DNA of 64,000 nucleotides from an uncultured beta proteobacterium (GCA_903823025.1 CAIJRK010000078.1:1-64000), one strand, 5' to 3'. Shown: positions 27,181-37,092, numbered from the stretch's first letter. The notes: generated by a model not told the origin, from the sequence alone. Made by a program: numbers and translations.

Positions 27181-29202
27181 TCACGCCACCAGCTTGAGCA
27201 ACTCAGCGCCTTCTGTCACCTGGTCGCCGGGCGCGTAGAGCAACTCGGCGACTACGCCGTCCATCGGGGCGGCAATGGTGTGTTCCATTTTCATGGCGTC
27301 CATCACGGCCAGCGCCTGGCCTTTGATCACTTGGTCGCCCGCCTTGACCGAGAACGACACGACCTTGCCCGGCATCGGTGCCGTCAAACGTCCGCCTTCA
27401 ATTTGGGTATCACCCGCATGGGCCAGCGCGTCAATCGCGGTGAGGTATGTCGCGCCTTGGGCGGTAAAAATATGCGCGACGGCCTTGTTGATATAGACGT
27501 GAACGATCTGACGTTGCGCGGCAAAACGCACATCCACACCGTTGATGACCGGCATAAATGAGAACTCGCCGACCTCGCCCGCCACGTCCAATTGCAGCGC
27601 GCCATCGTGCCGCGTGGTCAGGGTGACGACGTGAACGACGCCTTGAAACTCGAAGTCAAACCGGCGCGTGCTCGGCCCATGCGAGCGCCAGCCGTCGCGT
27701 CTGGCCCACGGGTCCAGCCACACGGCTTGTTGACTCACCCGCGCTTCATTCGCTTTTTCTTGCAGCAACGTGTGGGCAATGGCTCCGGCGACGGCCAGCG
27801 CCAGCCCTACTTTTTCCTGCTTGAACAACACGGCCTCTTCGCGTGGAATCAACCCAGTATCCAAATCGGCTTGCATGAATGAGCGGCTTTGCACCACGTT
27901 GCGCAAAAACTGCACGTTGGTGTTCAGCCCGACGATGTGGGTTTGCGCCAGCGCCGTGTCCAGCCTTGAGAGCGCCTGTTCGCGAGTGTCGCCCTGCACG
28001 ATCAGCTTGGCGACCATCGAGTCGTAGAACGGTGAAATCACATCGCCCTCGCGCACACCGGAATCGACCCGCACACCGCCGCTGTTGCGGGCAAAAGTCA
28101 CACAATCGGGCAAGCCGTAAACGTGCAGCGTGCCGGTCGCGGGCAAGAAGTTGTTGTCCGGGTTTTCGGCACAAATGCGGGCCTCAATGGCGTGGCCGGT
28201 GATTTTGAGTTGATCTTGCGCCAGCGGCAACGGCTCACCACTGGCGACACGCAACTGCCATTCCACCAAGTCTTGCCCGGTGATCGCTTCGGTCACGGGA
28301 TGCTCCACTTGCAAGCGCGTGTTCATTTCCATGAAGAAAAAGATCATCGACCCATCCGGCTTTTGCTCGACGATGAATTCCACCGTGCCCGCGCCCACAT
28401 AGTTCACCGCACGGGCCGCCGCCACCGCCGCCGCGCCCATTTGCTGACGAAATTCTTCGGTGATGCCGGGCGCTGGCGCTTCTTCCAAGACCTTTTGGTG
28501 GCGGCGTTGCACCGAACAATCGCGCTCAAACAGATAGACGTAGTTGCCCAGCGTGTCGCCAAACACCTGAATCTCGATGTGGCGTGGCCGCTGCACGTAC
28601 TTCTCAATCAGCACGGCGTCATCACCAAAACTGTTGATGGCTTCGCGTTGGCAGCTGGCCAAGGCGGCCGCAAAATCTTCCGACTTGTCCACCGCGCGCA
28701 TTCCCTTGCCGCCGCCGCCCGCACTGGCTTTGATCAGCACCGGGTAACCGATGCTGTCGGCCTCGCGCTGGAGTAGCGCCGGGTCTTGATCAGTGCCGTG
28801 GTAACCCGGCACCAGCGGCACGCCCGCCAGATTCATCAACCGCTTGGATTCGGCTTTCAGCCCCATGGCTTTGATGGCCGAGGCGGGCGGGCCAATGAAC
28901 ACCAGACCGGCGTTCGCACAAGCCTGCGCAAACTCTTCGTTTTCGCTCAAAAAGCCGTAGCCCGGATGGATGGCTTGGGCGCCCGTCGCCTGAGCCGCTT
29001 CGATGATTTTTTGCCAGCGCAAGTAGCTGTCCTTGGGCGCGCTGCCGCCGATATAAACCGCCTCGTCGCACACGCTAACGTGTTTGGCGTTGGCATCGGC
29101 ATCGGAATAAACCGCGACGGTTTTGATCGCCAAACGGCGAGCGGTGGCGGCCACGCGGCAGGCGATTTCGCCCCGGTTGGCAATGAGTATTTTGTTAAAC
29201 AT
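27181..29202 (-). CDS. liuD: Methylcrotonyl-CoA carboxylase alpha (biotin-carboxylase/biotin-carrier) subunit
   Basis: The 673-residue enzyme subunit starts FNKILIANRGEIACRVAATARRL, the biotin carboxylase N-domain. The ATP-grasp glycine loop is KASAGGGGKGMRAV (about residues 160-173), and EMNTRLQVEHPVTE is the conserved catalytic block. The C-terminal biotinyl domain carries AMKMEHTIAAPMDG with the biotin Lys at 638. With the beta subunit 15 bases upstream it should carboxylate 3-methylcrotonyl-CoA in leucine breakdown. Acyl-CoA carboxylases are hard to tell apart by sequence, so geranyl-CoA or propionyl-CoA are alternatives; the nearby HMG-CoA lyase and Ivd favour MCC. Confidence 0.9.
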   Translation of the reverse strand: MFNKILIANRGEIACRVAATARRLAIKTVAVYSDADANAKHVSVCDEAVYIGGSAPKDSYLRWQKIIEAAQATGAQAIHPGYGFLSENEEFAQACANAGLVFIGPPASAIKAMGLKAESKRLMNLAGVPLVPGYHGTDQDPALLQREADSIGYPVLIKASAGGGGKGMRAVDKSEDFAAALASCQREAINSFGDDAVLIEKYVQRPRHIEIQVFGDTLGNYVYLFERDCSVQRRHQKVLEEAPAPGITEEFRQQMGAAAVAAARAVNYVGAGTVEFIVEQKPDGSMIFFFMEMNTRLQVEHPVTEAITGQDLVEWQLRVASGEPLPLAQDQLKITGHAIEARICAENPDNNFLPATGTLHVYGLPDCVTFARNSGGVRVDSGVREGDVISPFYDSMVAKLIVQGDTREQALSRLDTALAQTHIVGLNTNVQFLRNVVQSRSFMQADLDTGLIPREEAVLFKQEKVGLALAVAGAIAHTLLQEKANEARVSQQAVWLDPWARRDGWRSHGPSTRRFDFEFQGVVHVVTLTTRHDGALQLDVAGEVGEFSFMPVINGVDVRFAAQRQIVHVYINKAVAHIFTAQGATYLTAIDALAHAGDTQIEGGRLTAPMPGKVVSFSVKAGDQVIKGQALAVMDAMKMEHTIAAPMDGVVAELLYAPGDQVTEGAELLKLVA

Positions 29203-29217
29203 GAGAGTGCCTTTTCA

Positions 29218-30840
29218 TTACATCCGAAACACGCCAAATTGCGTATCCGGTATCGGCGCGTTCAGCGACGCGCTCAATCCCAGCGCCAGCACGCGGCGAG
29301 TGTCAACGGGGTCGATGATGCCGTCGTCCCACAGGCGGGCGGTGGCGAAATAGGGGTGGCCTTGTTCTTCGTATTGGCGGCGAATCGGCGCTTTGAAAGC
29401 ATCTTCTTCCTCCAAGCTCCATTGCCCGCCTTTCAGTTCGATGCCATCACGTTTAACCGTCGCCAGCACGCTGGCCGCTTGTTCGCCACCCATGACCGAG
29501 ATGCGGGCGTTCGGCCACATCCACAAAAAGCGTGGGCTGAAAGCGCGACCACACATGCCGTAATTGCCCGCCCCAAAACTGCCGCCGATGATGATCGTGA
29601 ATTTGGGCACGGCGGCTGTGGCGACCGCCGTCACCATCTTGGCGCCGTTGCGCGCAATGCCTTCGTTCTCGTACTTGCGCCCGACCATGAAGCCGGTGAT
29701 GTTCTGCAAAAACACCAGCGGAATTTTGCGCTGGCAGCACAGCTCGATAAAGTGCGCGCCCTTCAACGCCGACTCGCTGAACAAAATGCCGTTGTTGGCG
29801 ATGATGCCAACCGGCATCCCTTCAATATTCGCAAAACCCGTCACCAGCGTGGCCCCATAACGCGGCTTGAACTCGTGAAAATCCGAGCCATCAACGATGC
29901 GGGCAATGATCTCGCGCACGTCAAACGGTTTGCGCGTATCGGTTGGAATCACGCCGTACAACTCTTGGGCTGCAAACTTGGGCGCAACGCACGCCAACAA
30001 CGCAGGGGCTAACGGCTTTTGATGGTTCAAATGCGCCACCGCTTGCCGCGCCAGCGCCAACGCGTGCAAGTCGTTTTGCGCCAGATGATCGGCCACGCCC
30101 GACAAGCGCGTATGCACATCACCGCCGCCCAAATCTTCCGCCGTCACGACCTCGCCGGTGGCGGCTTTCACCAACGGCGGGCCACCCAAAAAGATGGTTC
30201 CCTGGTTCTTGACGATGATGGCCTCGTCGCTCATGGCAGGTACATAGGCACCGCCCGCCGTGCAACTGCCCATGACGACGGCGATCTGAGAAATGCCCTG
30301 CGCGCTCATGCTGGCCTGGTTGAAAAAGATGCGTCCGAAATGATCGCGGTCTGGAAACACCTCGTCCTGATTGGGCAAATTGGCGCCGCCCGAGTCCACC
30401 AGATAAATGCAGGGCAAGCGGTTTTGCTGCGCAATCTCCTGTGCCCGCAAATGCTTTTTGACCGTCATCGGGTAATAGGTGCCGCCTTTGACGGTGGCGT
30501 CGTTGCACACAATCATGCAGTCCACGCCTTCGATGCGCCCGATGCCCACAATCAGCCCGGCGCTAGGGGCGCTGTCGGTGCCGTCGCGGTCGGGATAAAG
30601 CCCTAGGGCGGCCAGCGGCGACAACTCCAGAAACGGCGTACCGGGGTCGAGCAGCATTTGCACGCGCTCACGCGGCAGCAATTTGCCGCGTCCGGTGTGC
30701 CTGGCGCGGGCTGCTTCACCGCCGCCCAAAGAAGCTTTGGCGATCTGGGCGTTGAGGTCGTCCACCAGCGCGTGCATGGCCGCGGCGTTGGCGAGGAAGT
30801 CCGCAGAGCGGGCGTTGAGTTGGGTTTCAAGAATGGACAT
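29218..30840 (-). CDS. liuB: Methylcrotonyl-CoA carboxylase beta (carboxyltransferase) subunit
   Basis: The 540-residue carboxyltransferase has crotonase-like N and C halves: [23 protein letters not shown] near the start, [15 protein letters not shown] and [19 protein letters not shown], then [18 protein letters not shown] and [15 protein letters not shown]. These match MCC beta rather than acetyl-CoA carboxylase. I chose ATG 30840, preceded by GAAAGAAG; a further 13 upstream codons overlap the ligase gene. It sits 10 bases after the acyl-CoA ligase stop and 15 before the alpha subunit, clearly one operon. Confidence 0.93.
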   Translation of the reverse strand: MSILETQLNARSADFLANAAAMHALVDDLNAQIAKASLGGGEAARARHTGRGKLLPRERVQMLLDPGTPFLELSPLAALGLYPDRDGTDSAPSAGLIVGIGRIEGVDCMIVCNDATVKGGTYYPMTVKKHLRAQEIAQQNRLPCIYLVDSGGANLPNQDEVFPDRDHFGRIFFNQASMSAQGISQIAVVMGSCTAGGAYVPAMSDEAIIVKNQGTIFLGGPPLVKAATGEVVTAEDLGGGDVHTRLSGVADHLAQNDLHALALARQAVAHLNHQKPLAPALLACVAPKFAAQELYGVIPTDTRKPFDVREIIARIVDGSDFHEFKPRYGATLVTGFANIEGMPVGIIANNGILFSESALKGAHFIELCCQRKIPLVFLQNITGFMVGRKYENEGIARNGAKMVTAVATAAVPKFTIIIGGSFGAGNYGMCGRAFSPRFLWMWPNARISVMGGEQAASVLATVKRDGIELKGGQWSLEEEDAFKAPIRRQYEEQGHPYFATARLWDDGIIDPVDTRRVLALGLSASLNAPIPDTQFGVFRM

Positions 30841-30850
30841 CAGGCTTCTT

Positions 30851-32587
30851 TCAGGCGGGTTTGTCTTGTTGTTGTGCAAGCTGCAACTTCATTTCTTCAC
30901 GGATTTTGAACTTTTGAATCTTGCCGGTGACGGTCATCGGAAACGCTGACACAAAGCGGATGTAGCGGGGTACTTTGTAGTGCGCAATTTGGCCTTTGCA
31001 GAAAGCTTTGATGTCGTCTTCGCTCAAAGTCTGGCCGGGTTTGACAATGACCCAGGCGCACAGTTCTTCGCCAAACTTGGCATCGGGAATCCCCACCACC
31101 TGAACATCCTGAATCTGGGGATGGCGGTAGAGAAATTCCTCAATCTCGCGCGGGTAAATGTTTTCGCCACCCCGAATCACCATGTCCTTGATGCGTCCGA
31201 CGATGCTCACATAACCTTGCGCGTCCATGGTCGCCAGATCACCGGTGTGCATCCAGCCCTCGGCGTCAATCGCCTCGTTCGTGCGGCTCGGGTCTTCCCA
31301 ATAACCGTGCATGACTGAGTAACCTCGGGTACACAGTTCGCCCGACACCTCGGGGGCCACGATGTCGCCGGTGACGGGATCAATCATCTTGACTTCTAAA
31401 TGAGGCTGCACCAAGCCGACCGTCGCCACCCGTTTTTCGAGGGGCGTGGTGGTGGTGCTTTGGCAGCTCACCGGGCTGGTTTCGGTCATGCCGTAGGCGA
31501 TGGTGATCTCCGACAAATGCATGTCGCGCATCACGCGTTTCATGATTTCGGTCGGGCAGGGTGAACCGGCCATGATGCCGGTGCGCAAGCTGGACAAATC
31601 AAACTCACTGAAGCGCGGATGATCCAGCTCGGCGATGAACATGGTGGGCACGCCGTGCAAGCCCGTGCATTTTTCGTCTTGCACGGTTTGCAGCACGCTC
31701 AAGGCGTCAAAACCATCGTTCGGATAAACAATCGTGGCGCCGTGCGTGAGGCAAGCCAAGTTGCCCAGCACCATGCCAAAGCAGTGGTACAGCGGCACGG
31801 GAATGCACAGGCGGTCCGCCGGGGTGAGTTTCATGGCTTCGCCAATGAAGAAGCCGTTGTTCAGAATATTGCGGTGCGTCAGCGTGGCGCCTTTGGGAAA
31901 GCCGGTCGTGCCGCTGGTGAACTGGATGTTGATCGGGTCTTTGGGATGCAGCAGTTTGGCCACGGTGCCAATGCGCGGATCAGTCGGATCACCCGCCGCC
32001 AGCAAACTTGAGAAGCGCATCAGACCTGGCACATCATCCGCTTGACCCGGCTCGTCGAGCCACACGACGGTGCGCAAATGCGGCAAGCGAGCCGACTGCA
32101 AAGCGCCCGGCTGCGCGTTGTTCAACTCGGGCGCCAACTCTCGCAACATGCCGACGTAATCGCTGGTTTTAAAGCGGGCCATCGTCACCAAAACCTTGCA
32201 GCCCACTTTGTTGAGGGCGTAGTCCAACTCGGCCACGCGATAAGCGGGATTGATGTTGACCAGAATCAGGCCCACTTTGGCGGTGGCCAGTTGCATCAGC
32301 AGCCATTGCGCGTTGTTATGCGACCAAATACCAACCCGGGCACCCGGCTGCAAGCCGACTCCCAGCAAGGCACTGGCCAGTTGGTTGCTGGCACGTTGCA
32401 ATTCGCGGTAGGTGTAGCGCTGGCGCTGGTGCGCGCTGACCAGCGCCTCATGATCCGGCTGGCGCTCAACCATGGCGTCAAAGAACGCGCCCAGCGTTTG
32501 CTCGATCAGCGGCACAGTGGTGGCGCCACTGGAAAAACTGCGCGTTAATGCGGGTTTTGTTAAAAAGTCGGTCAGTGATGTTGTCAT
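30851..32587 (-). CDS. AMP-forming acyl-CoA synthetase
   Basis: The 578-residue ANL-family ligase activates a carboxylic acid to its CoA thioester through an acyl-AMP. ATP loop: [18 protein letters not shown]; core motifs: [48 protein letters not shown]-terminal catalytic Lys in [11 protein letters not shown]. It is first in the operon with MCC, so a branched-chain acid such as isovalerate or 3-methylcrotonate, or a medium-chain fatty acid, is a reasonable substrate. ATG 32587 follows a strong GGGGAGA site. The AraC-family regulator at 32730 is divergent and may control it. Confidence 0.9.
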   Translation of the reverse strand: MTTSLTDFLTKPALTRSFSSGATTVPLIEQTLGAFFDAMVERQPDHEALVSAHQRQRYTYRELQRASNQLASALLGVGLQPGARVGIWSHNNAQWLLMQLATAKVGLILVNINPAYRVAELDYALNKVGCKVLVTMARFKTSDYVGMLRELAPELNNAQPGALQSARLPHLRTVVWLDEPGQADDVPGLMRFSSLLAAGDPTDPRIGTVAKLLHPKDPINIQFTSGTTGFPKGATLTHRNILNNGFFIGEAMKLTPADRLCIPVPLYHCFGMVLGNLACLTHGATIVYPNDGFDALSVLQTVQDEKCTGLHGVPTMFIAELDHPRFSEFDLSSLRTGIMAGSPCPTEIMKRVMRDMHLSEITIAYGMTETSPVSCQSTTTTPLEKRVATVGLVQPHLEVKMIDPVTGDIVAPEVSGELCTRGYSVMHGYWEDPSRTNEAIDAEGWMHTGDLATMDAQGYVSIVGRIKDMVIRGGENIYPREIEEFLYRHPQIQDVQVVGIPDAKFGEELCAWVIVKPGQTLSEDDIKAFCKGQIAHYKVPRYIRFVSAFPMTVTGKIQKFKIREEMKLQLAQQQDKPA

Positions 32588-32729
32588 GTTTGTCTCCCCA
32601 ATAGGCACCAGGCCCAAGCAACCTTCTCAATTCAGAGCATAGAGGCAGGTCATCATCCGTGTCGGCCACATCAGTTGCAAATCGTGCCATCTGACGCATA
32701 CTCTTGAACGACTTGTTGACAAAATTACC

Positions 32730-33809
32730 ATGCCTATGACGTCCTCTCCATCCTCGTTAACCCAGCCCCCCAGTCGTGTGATTACTGGCCTCGCTCTAAC
32801 ACCCATTGCTTTTATCAAGGCGATTGTGCAGGCCTATGCCGATCAAGGAAAAAGCCCGGCACAAGCGCTGGCACTGGCACAAATTACGCCAACTGATTTA
32901 GCCGATCCGACGGCCCGCATCACCGCTTTACAAATGGAGCGCATCTCGGGCGCGGCCATGCAAGAGCTGGACGACGAGGCGCTGGGCTGGTTCAGCCGTC
33001 GCCTGCCTTGGGGTAGTTATGGCATGTTGGCGCGGGCGTCTCTGAGTGCGCCGACGTTGGGCGTGGCGCTCAAACGCTGGTGTCGCCACCACGGGTTAAT
33101 CACTGATGACATCACGCTGCAACTGACGGTGGTGGGCGACACGGCCACGCTAACACTGACCGAGCACCGCGATTTAGGGACGTTGCGCGAGTTTTGTCTG
33201 GTCTCGGTGCTGCGCAATATCCACGGTCTGGCCTGCTGGCTGATTGACTCACGCGTTCCGTTGCAGGGTGTGCAATTTCCATTTGCAGCGCCGGCGCACG
33301 CCGATGTTTATCGCGTGTTGTTCTCCGGCCCAACTGCATTTGAGACGCCGCCCGCCAGCTTTCACTTTGATGCGCGTTATCTCACGCTGCCGCTGCGCCG
33401 CGATGAGCCTGCGTTACAACAGATGCTCAAACGCGCCCTGCCGCTCACCGTGCTGCCCTACCGGCGCGACCGTTTGCTGGTGCAGCGCGTGCGCCAAACA
33501 CTGGCCGCCCACCCGACGCTGACCCACAACGCCGAAGCGCTGGCCGCGTTGCTCAACGTCTCCACCCGCACGTTGCACCGCCAACTCAAAGAAGAAGGCG
33601 CATCACTGCAAGCGTTAAAAGACGACGTGCGCCAAAGCCGGGCGCTGGACTTGCTGCTGCGCACCTCACGCCCGATCAAGCAGGTGGCGGCGGCGGCAGG
33701 GTTTCAAAATGAAAAGAGTTTTATCCGGGCATTTAGGGGCTGGACGGGCACCTCGCCCGCAGAGTTCAGGCGGCGCCCAGCCGCTGTGGCAACTCAGCCA
33801 TGTGGCTGA
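32730..33809 (+). CDS. AraC-family transcriptional regulator
   Basis: The 359-residue protein has an N-terminal Arabinose_bd-type domain (about 20-215) of the ornithine/virulence regulator class. The C-terminal HTH_18 pair follows: AEALAALLNVSTRTLHRQLKEEG for the first helix-turn-helix and IKQVAAAAGFQNEKSFIRAFRGWTGTSPAEFR for the second. It is transcribed away from the acyl-CoA ligase/MCC operon across 142 bases, so it is a candidate activator of that operon. Its last 44 bases overlap, tail to tail, the HAD phosphatase gene. Confidence 0.92.
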   Translation: MPMTSSPSSLTQPPSRVITGLALTPIAFIKAIVQAYADQGKSPAQALALAQITPTDLADPTARITALQMERISGAAMQELDDEALGWFSRRLPWGSYGMLARASLSAPTLGVALKRWCRHHGLITDDITLQLTVVGDTATLTLTEHRDLGTLREFCLVSVLRNIHGLACWLIDSRVPLQGVQFPFAAPAHADVYRVLFSGPTAFETPPASFHFDARYLTLPLRRDEPALQQMLKRALPLTVLPYRRDRLLVQRVRQTLAAHPTLTHNAEALAALLNVSTRTLHRQLKEEGASLQALKDDVRQSRALDLLLRTSRPIKQVAAAAGFQNEKSFIRAFRGWTGTSPAEFRRRPAAVATQPCG

Positions 33810-34425
33810 ACAAACGACTGGCACCCGCTTGCAACAAAGCCGGGCCGTGCTCGGGCAACGGGCAATAAGCCCAAACCGTCGCGCCCGCCGCCACGCCAGC
33901 GGTGACGCCGGTGGTCGAATCCTCAATCACCAGACACTGTGCCGCAGGCGCATTGAGATGCAGCGCCGCCGCCAGATACACGTCAGGCGCGGGTTTGGAA
34001 CGTGCCATTTCTTGTCCGCTAAAAATGTGGCCTTCAAAGAAGTCCATCAGCCCGACTTTGGTCAACTGCATGTTCACCTTGAACCGATCCGCCCCCGACG
34101 CACAAGCGATGCGTTGCCGGGTGTGTGCGTGGGCCGCTTGCACGGCGTCATGGGCACCCGTAATAATTTCCAGCCGGGCATCAAGCGCGTGGTTGCGACG
34201 CTCGTAAAAACGCTGCATCCAGTCCTCGGTGAGCGGCTGACCGGTGCGCGCCTCAATTGCAACACGCTCGTCGCGCACCGCTTTGCCGACAAAAAAACGC
34301 ATACAGTCGGCGGACGTCATCGCCCAGCCTGATTCGTCGAGCATGTCGCGCAGAACGCCGTTGGTAATCAGCTCGCTGTCCACCAGCACGCCGTCACAGT
34401 CAAACAAAATGGCTTCAAATTTCAT
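33766..34425 (-). CDS. HAD-superfamily phosphatase (phosphoglycolate/beta-phosphoglucomutase type)
   Basis: The 219-residue protein shows HAD motif I FDCDGVLVDSE (7-17), a helical cap, motif II in RIACASGADRFK, and motifs III/IV in SKPAPDVYLAAALHL and CLVIEDSTTGVTAGVAAG. It dephosphorylates a small phosphorylated metabolite; the substrate cannot be named. The 3' end overlaps the AraC gene by 44 bases antisense. No operon partner is apparent. Confidence 0.88.
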   Translation of the reverse strand: MKFEAILFDCDGVLVDSELITNGVLRDMLDESGWAMTSADCMRFFVGKAVRDERVAIEARTGQPLTEDWMQRFYERRNHALDARLEIITGAHDAVQAAHAHTRQRIACASGADRFKVNMQLTKVGLMDFFEGHIFSGQEMARSKPAPDVYLAAALHLNAPAAQCLVIEDSTTGVTAGVAAGATVWAYCPLPEHGPALLQAGASRLFSHMAELPQRLGAA

Positions 34426-34467
34426 AGATGTTCAAAGTTATTTTTTAGAAGTTAGAGGTCAATTTGA

Positions 34468-34752
34468 CTACCGCTGATCGACCAGATAACCGCTCACATA
34501 CTTATGTAAAAGACTGGCAGCCAGGGTTTGATACGGAATACCTTCTTGTAGCGCACGGGCTTGAAGGCTTTTTAAATCACGCGAAGAAATGCGGATGTTG
34601 AGCCGCTTGTCTTTTTTAAAAGTCGCCTCGGCTGCGACCTTGTGAGCCTTGAGCTGCTGAGCCATATCCACCACCGGCTTGAGCCGACCGGACTCCCAAG
34701 CCTGCAGAATTTCCAACTCTTCGTCATCGTCGTTAGGTGTTTTCTGATTCAT
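34468..34752 (-). CDS. CopG/BrnA-type antitoxin
   Basis: The 94-residue protein has an acidic N-terminal half (DDDEELEILQAWESGRL) that would wrap the toxin. Its C-terminal half is of ribbon-helix-helix type (KDKRLNIRISSRDLKSLQARALQEGIPYQTLAASLLHKYVSG), the pattern of COG5304/BrnA-like antitoxins. It overlaps the toxin gene by four bases and is second in the unit, the BrnTA order. The RHH part probably binds the palindrome over the toxin start. Confidence 0.88.
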   Translation of the reverse strand: MNQKTPNDDDEELEILQAWESGRLKPVVDMAQQLKAHKVAAEATFKKDKRLNIRISSRDLKSLQARALQEGIPYQTLAASLLHKYVSGYLVDQR

Positions 34753-35033
34753 TTTGGGCTCCTGTAGTGCTTGGTGGCCTTGCGGCTTGGAATGATGGTT
34801 TTAAAAAAAATTTCGTCGTCTGTTTCGACAAAAGGTACGGCGTACACATAGTCATCGACTTGCACCATCGAAATTTTTTGGCCGGGATACCTGTCCTGAT
34901 TTGGATGCGCCAGCACGGCAACCTCGTTTCCAGCGCCAATCTCGGCGACGATCCGCTCGAACGAAATCCCCCGCTCCCGAATCAGCAGCTGGTTTTTATC
35001 GGGATTCCACGCAAAATATTTGGCATCGCTCAT
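34749..35033 (-). CDS. BrnT-like toxin
   Basis: This 94-residue basic protein has the BrnT-style opening FAWNPDKNQLLIRERGISFERIVAEI, a middle DRYPGQKISMVQVDDYVYAVPFVE and an end IFFKTIIPSRKATKHY. BrnT toxins are RelE-fold ribonucleases that stop translation; the spaced Lys/Arg residues and Tyr near the end suit this. Toxin first, antitoxin second, four-base overlap. The start codon lies inside a 9-bp inverted repeat. Whether the toxin is active is unknown. Confidence 0.85.
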   Translation of the reverse strand: MSDAKYFAWNPDKNQLLIRERGISFERIVAEIGAGNEVAVLAHPNQDRYPGQKISMVQVDDYVYAVPFVETDDEIFFKTIIPSRKATKHYRSPK

Positions 35034-35055
35034 GTGTGCATTCTAGGCACACATG
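35031..35055. promoter_or_regulatory. Palindromic operator over the toxin start
   Basis: CATGTGTGC (35031-35039), 7-base spacer, GCACACATG (35047-35055): perfect 9-bp arms. The first three bases are the complement of the brnT ATG. It is probably the autoregulatory site of the antitoxin. Confidence 0.65.
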
Positions 35056-35100
35056 AGAAAGCCGATTTTAATGTGTGAAAGGGCGAATTCTAGGGGTCGT

Positions 35101-35523
35101 TCAGACCTTCTTTTGCCGCCGCACTTTTTGTTCTTCCAGCGTCTCCGTGGGCGCACCGACCTTGACCCACTCGGCATAACCGCCGTCGATATGGGCTACG
35201 TTGGTCATGCCCATGTCTTGCAAAGTTTTGGCGGCTAGCGCACTGCGCCAGCCAGCGCCGCAGAACAAGATAAACGCCTTGGACTCGTCGGCAAACAGGG
35301 GTTTGTGGTAGGGCGACGCGGGGTCAACCCAGAATTCGAGCATCCCGCGTGGCGCATGAAAAGCGCCGACCACGGTGCCCTCGGCCAACTCACGGATGTC
35401 GCGAATATCAATGAATTGCGTCTCGGGTTCGCTCAACAAAAGCACGGCCTCATCGACCGAATAGGTTTTAACCTGGGCCATGGCTTCCTCAACGAGGGCT
35501 TGGTATCCTTTGGTAATCGGCAT
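35101..35523 (-). CDS. Rhodanese-like sulfurtransferase domain protein
   Basis: The 140-residue single rhodanese domain has the active-site loop FILFCGAGWRSALAAKTL (catalytic Cys) and the closing DMGMTNVAHIDGGYAEWVK. It carries sulfane sulfur or serves in a redox or tRNA-thiolation role; nothing nearby identifies the partner. ATG at 35523. It diverges from the glycine riboswitch/dadA unit, with a 14-bp palindrome between them. Confidence 0.9.
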   Translation of the reverse strand: MPITKGYQALVEEAMAQVKTYSVDEAVLLLSEPETQFIDIRDIRELAEGTVVGAFHAPRGMLEFWVDPASPYHKPLFADESKAFILFCGAGWRSALAAKTLQDMGMTNVAHIDGGYAEWVKVGAPTETLEEQKVRRQKKV

Positions 35524-35563
35524 GGTGTTTTCCTTTGTGGGTACGAGTCTTGCATCGTAGTGG

Positions 35564-35577
35564 AGTCTTTAAAGACT
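35564..35577. promoter_or_regulatory. 14-bp perfect palindrome between rhodanese gene and riboswitch
   Basis: AGTCTTTAAAGACT reads the same on both strands. It lies 41 bases ahead of the rhodanese start and about 40 ahead of the riboswitch, where divergent promoters are expected. Confidence 0.5.
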
Positions 35578-35605
35578 TACGCCAGAAATGCCATAATTTC
35601 AGGAT

Positions 35606-35803
35606 GATATCGGGAGAGACTTTTGCAACACCGTTGACAAAGGCGCCGAAGGAGCAACCGCCCCGGAAACTCTCAGGCAAAAGGACCGGCATCAGTCAGT
35701 GCAAACTCTGAAGAGTGATTGGGTTTCGTCATCCAGTCCACCGCAGGAGCAAGCGACGTGCATCCATGCACCGTCGTGAATCTCTCAGGTCCAAAACAGA
35801 GGG
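35606..35803 (+). ncRNA. Tandem glycine riboswitch (two gcvT-type aptamers)
   Basis: Aptamer 1 (from about 35611) has GGGAGAG, GGCGCCGAAGGAGCAA and the core AACTCTCAGGCAAAAGGACCG. Aptamer 2 (35706-35801) has P1 arms CTCTG and CAGAG, CCGCAGGAGCAAGCG and ATCTCTCAGGTCCAAAACAGAG. Two aptamers joined by a short linker are the classic glycine sensor. The leader ends about 60 bases before dadA. A GC hairpin (35811-35831, GCGCG/CGCGG arms) could be the expression platform that controls dadA translation or termination. Confidence 0.93.
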
Positions 35804-35862
35804 GGCGATAGCAGCGCGTTGTGCGCGGCTGTCTCAACCTTCGACGTTTTTAGACTTGATAT

Positions 35863-37083
35863 ATGAAAAAAGTAGCAATTATTGGTGGCGGCATTACGGG
35901 CGTGACCACGGCTTATGCGCTGGCCAAACGCGGTTTCTCGGTGACGCTGTTTGAGAAACATCGCTACGCCGCCATGGAAACCTCGTTTGCCAACGGCGGG
36001 CAACTGTCCGCCTCCAATGCCGAGGTTTGGAACAGTTGGGCCACTATCGTCAAAGGACTCAAGTGGATGCTCACCAGCGATGCGCCTTTGCTAGTCAACC
36101 CCAAGCCCAGCTGGCACAAAATTTCGTGGTTTGCCGAGTTCATCGCCGCCATGCCGCATTACGAAAAAAACACGATTGAAACGGTTCGCTTGTCCATCGC
36201 CGCCCGCCAACATCTGTTTGACTGGGCAGCCAAAGAAGGCATTGACTTCGACTACAAAGACAAAGGTATTTTGCACATTTACCGTGACAAAGCAGGCTTT
36301 GAGCAAGCGGGCAAAGTGTCGCTGCTGCTGGCCAAAGGCGGGCTGGAACGCCGAGCCGTAGGCCCGGAAGAAATGTCCAGCATTGAGCCGACCTTGGCGG
36401 GCGAATACTACGGTGGCTACTTCACGCCGAGCGATTCCACTGGCGACATTCACAAGTTCACCAGCGGTTTGGCGGCAGCAGCCGAACGCTTGGGCGTGCG
36501 CACTTTGTATGGACAGGACATCAGCGCCGTTCGCACCGATGGCAAGCAAGTCACCTTGACGGTCAGCGACGCGACAGGCGTGACAACCAGCGTGTTTGAC
36601 GGCGTAGTGGTTTGCGCGGGCACGGCCAGCCGTGACATCGCCGCCCAGTTGGGCGACCGGGTCAACATTTACCCGGTCAAGGGTTATTCCATCACCATTG
36701 ATCTCGACGATGCACAAAGTCAGGCGTCCGCGCCCAACGTGAGTTTGCTTGACGACGAAACCAAACTGGTCACCAGCCGACTCGGCATCAACCGGCTGCG
36801 CGTGGCGGGCACGGCTGAATTCAATGGCGTCAACCGGGACATCCGCGCCGACCGCATACGCCCGCTGGTGGAATGGGTGCAAACCTGTTTTCCGGGCGTG
36901 CGCACTGAAAACGTGGTGCCCTGGGCTGGTTTGCGTCCCATGATGCCCAACATGCTGCCGCGTGTCGGGCGTGGCAAATCTCCTTGCGTGTTTTACAACA
37001 CGGGCCACGGCCACTTGGGTTGGACGCTGTCGGCCATGACGGCAGACATGATCGGCAATGTGGTTGAAAGCAACTTGGTCTAA
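35863..37083 (+). CDS. dadA: D-amino-acid dehydrogenase (FAD-dependent DadA type)
   Basis: The 406-residue flavoenzyme has the FAD Rossmann loop VAIIGGGITGVTTAYALAKRG (residues 4-24). The remaining DAO-fold blocks are SFANGGQLSASNAEVWN, FDGVVVCAGTASRDIA, YPVKGYSITIDL and, near the end, PWAGLRPMMPNMLPRVG then YNTGHGHLGWTLS. It oxidises D-amino acids (D-alanine and others, possibly glycine) at the inner membrane, passing electrons to quinone. The glycine riboswitch directly upstream suggests that glycine or a related amino acid is the relevant substrate or signal. Confidence 0.93.
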   Translation: MKKVAIIGGGITGVTTAYALAKRGFSVTLFEKHRYAAMETSFANGGQLSASNAEVWNSWATIVKGLKWMLTSDAPLLVNPKPSWHKISWFAEFIAAMPHYEKNTIETVRLSIAARQHLFDWAAKEGIDFDYKDKGILHIYRDKAGFEQAGKVSLLLAKGGLERRAVGPEEMSSIEPTLAGEYYGGYFTPSDSTGDIHKFTSGLAAAAERLGVRTLYGQDISAVRTDGKQVTLTVSDATGVTTSVFDGVVVCAGTASRDIAAQLGDRVNIYPVKGYSITIDLDDAQSQASAPNVSLLDDETKLVTSRLGINRLRVAGTAEFNGVNRDIRADRIRPLVEWVQTCFPGVRTENVVPWAGLRPMMPNMLPRVGRGKSPCVFYNTGHGHLGWTLSAMTADMIGNVVESNLV

Positions 37084-37092
37084 CCCGCCACG

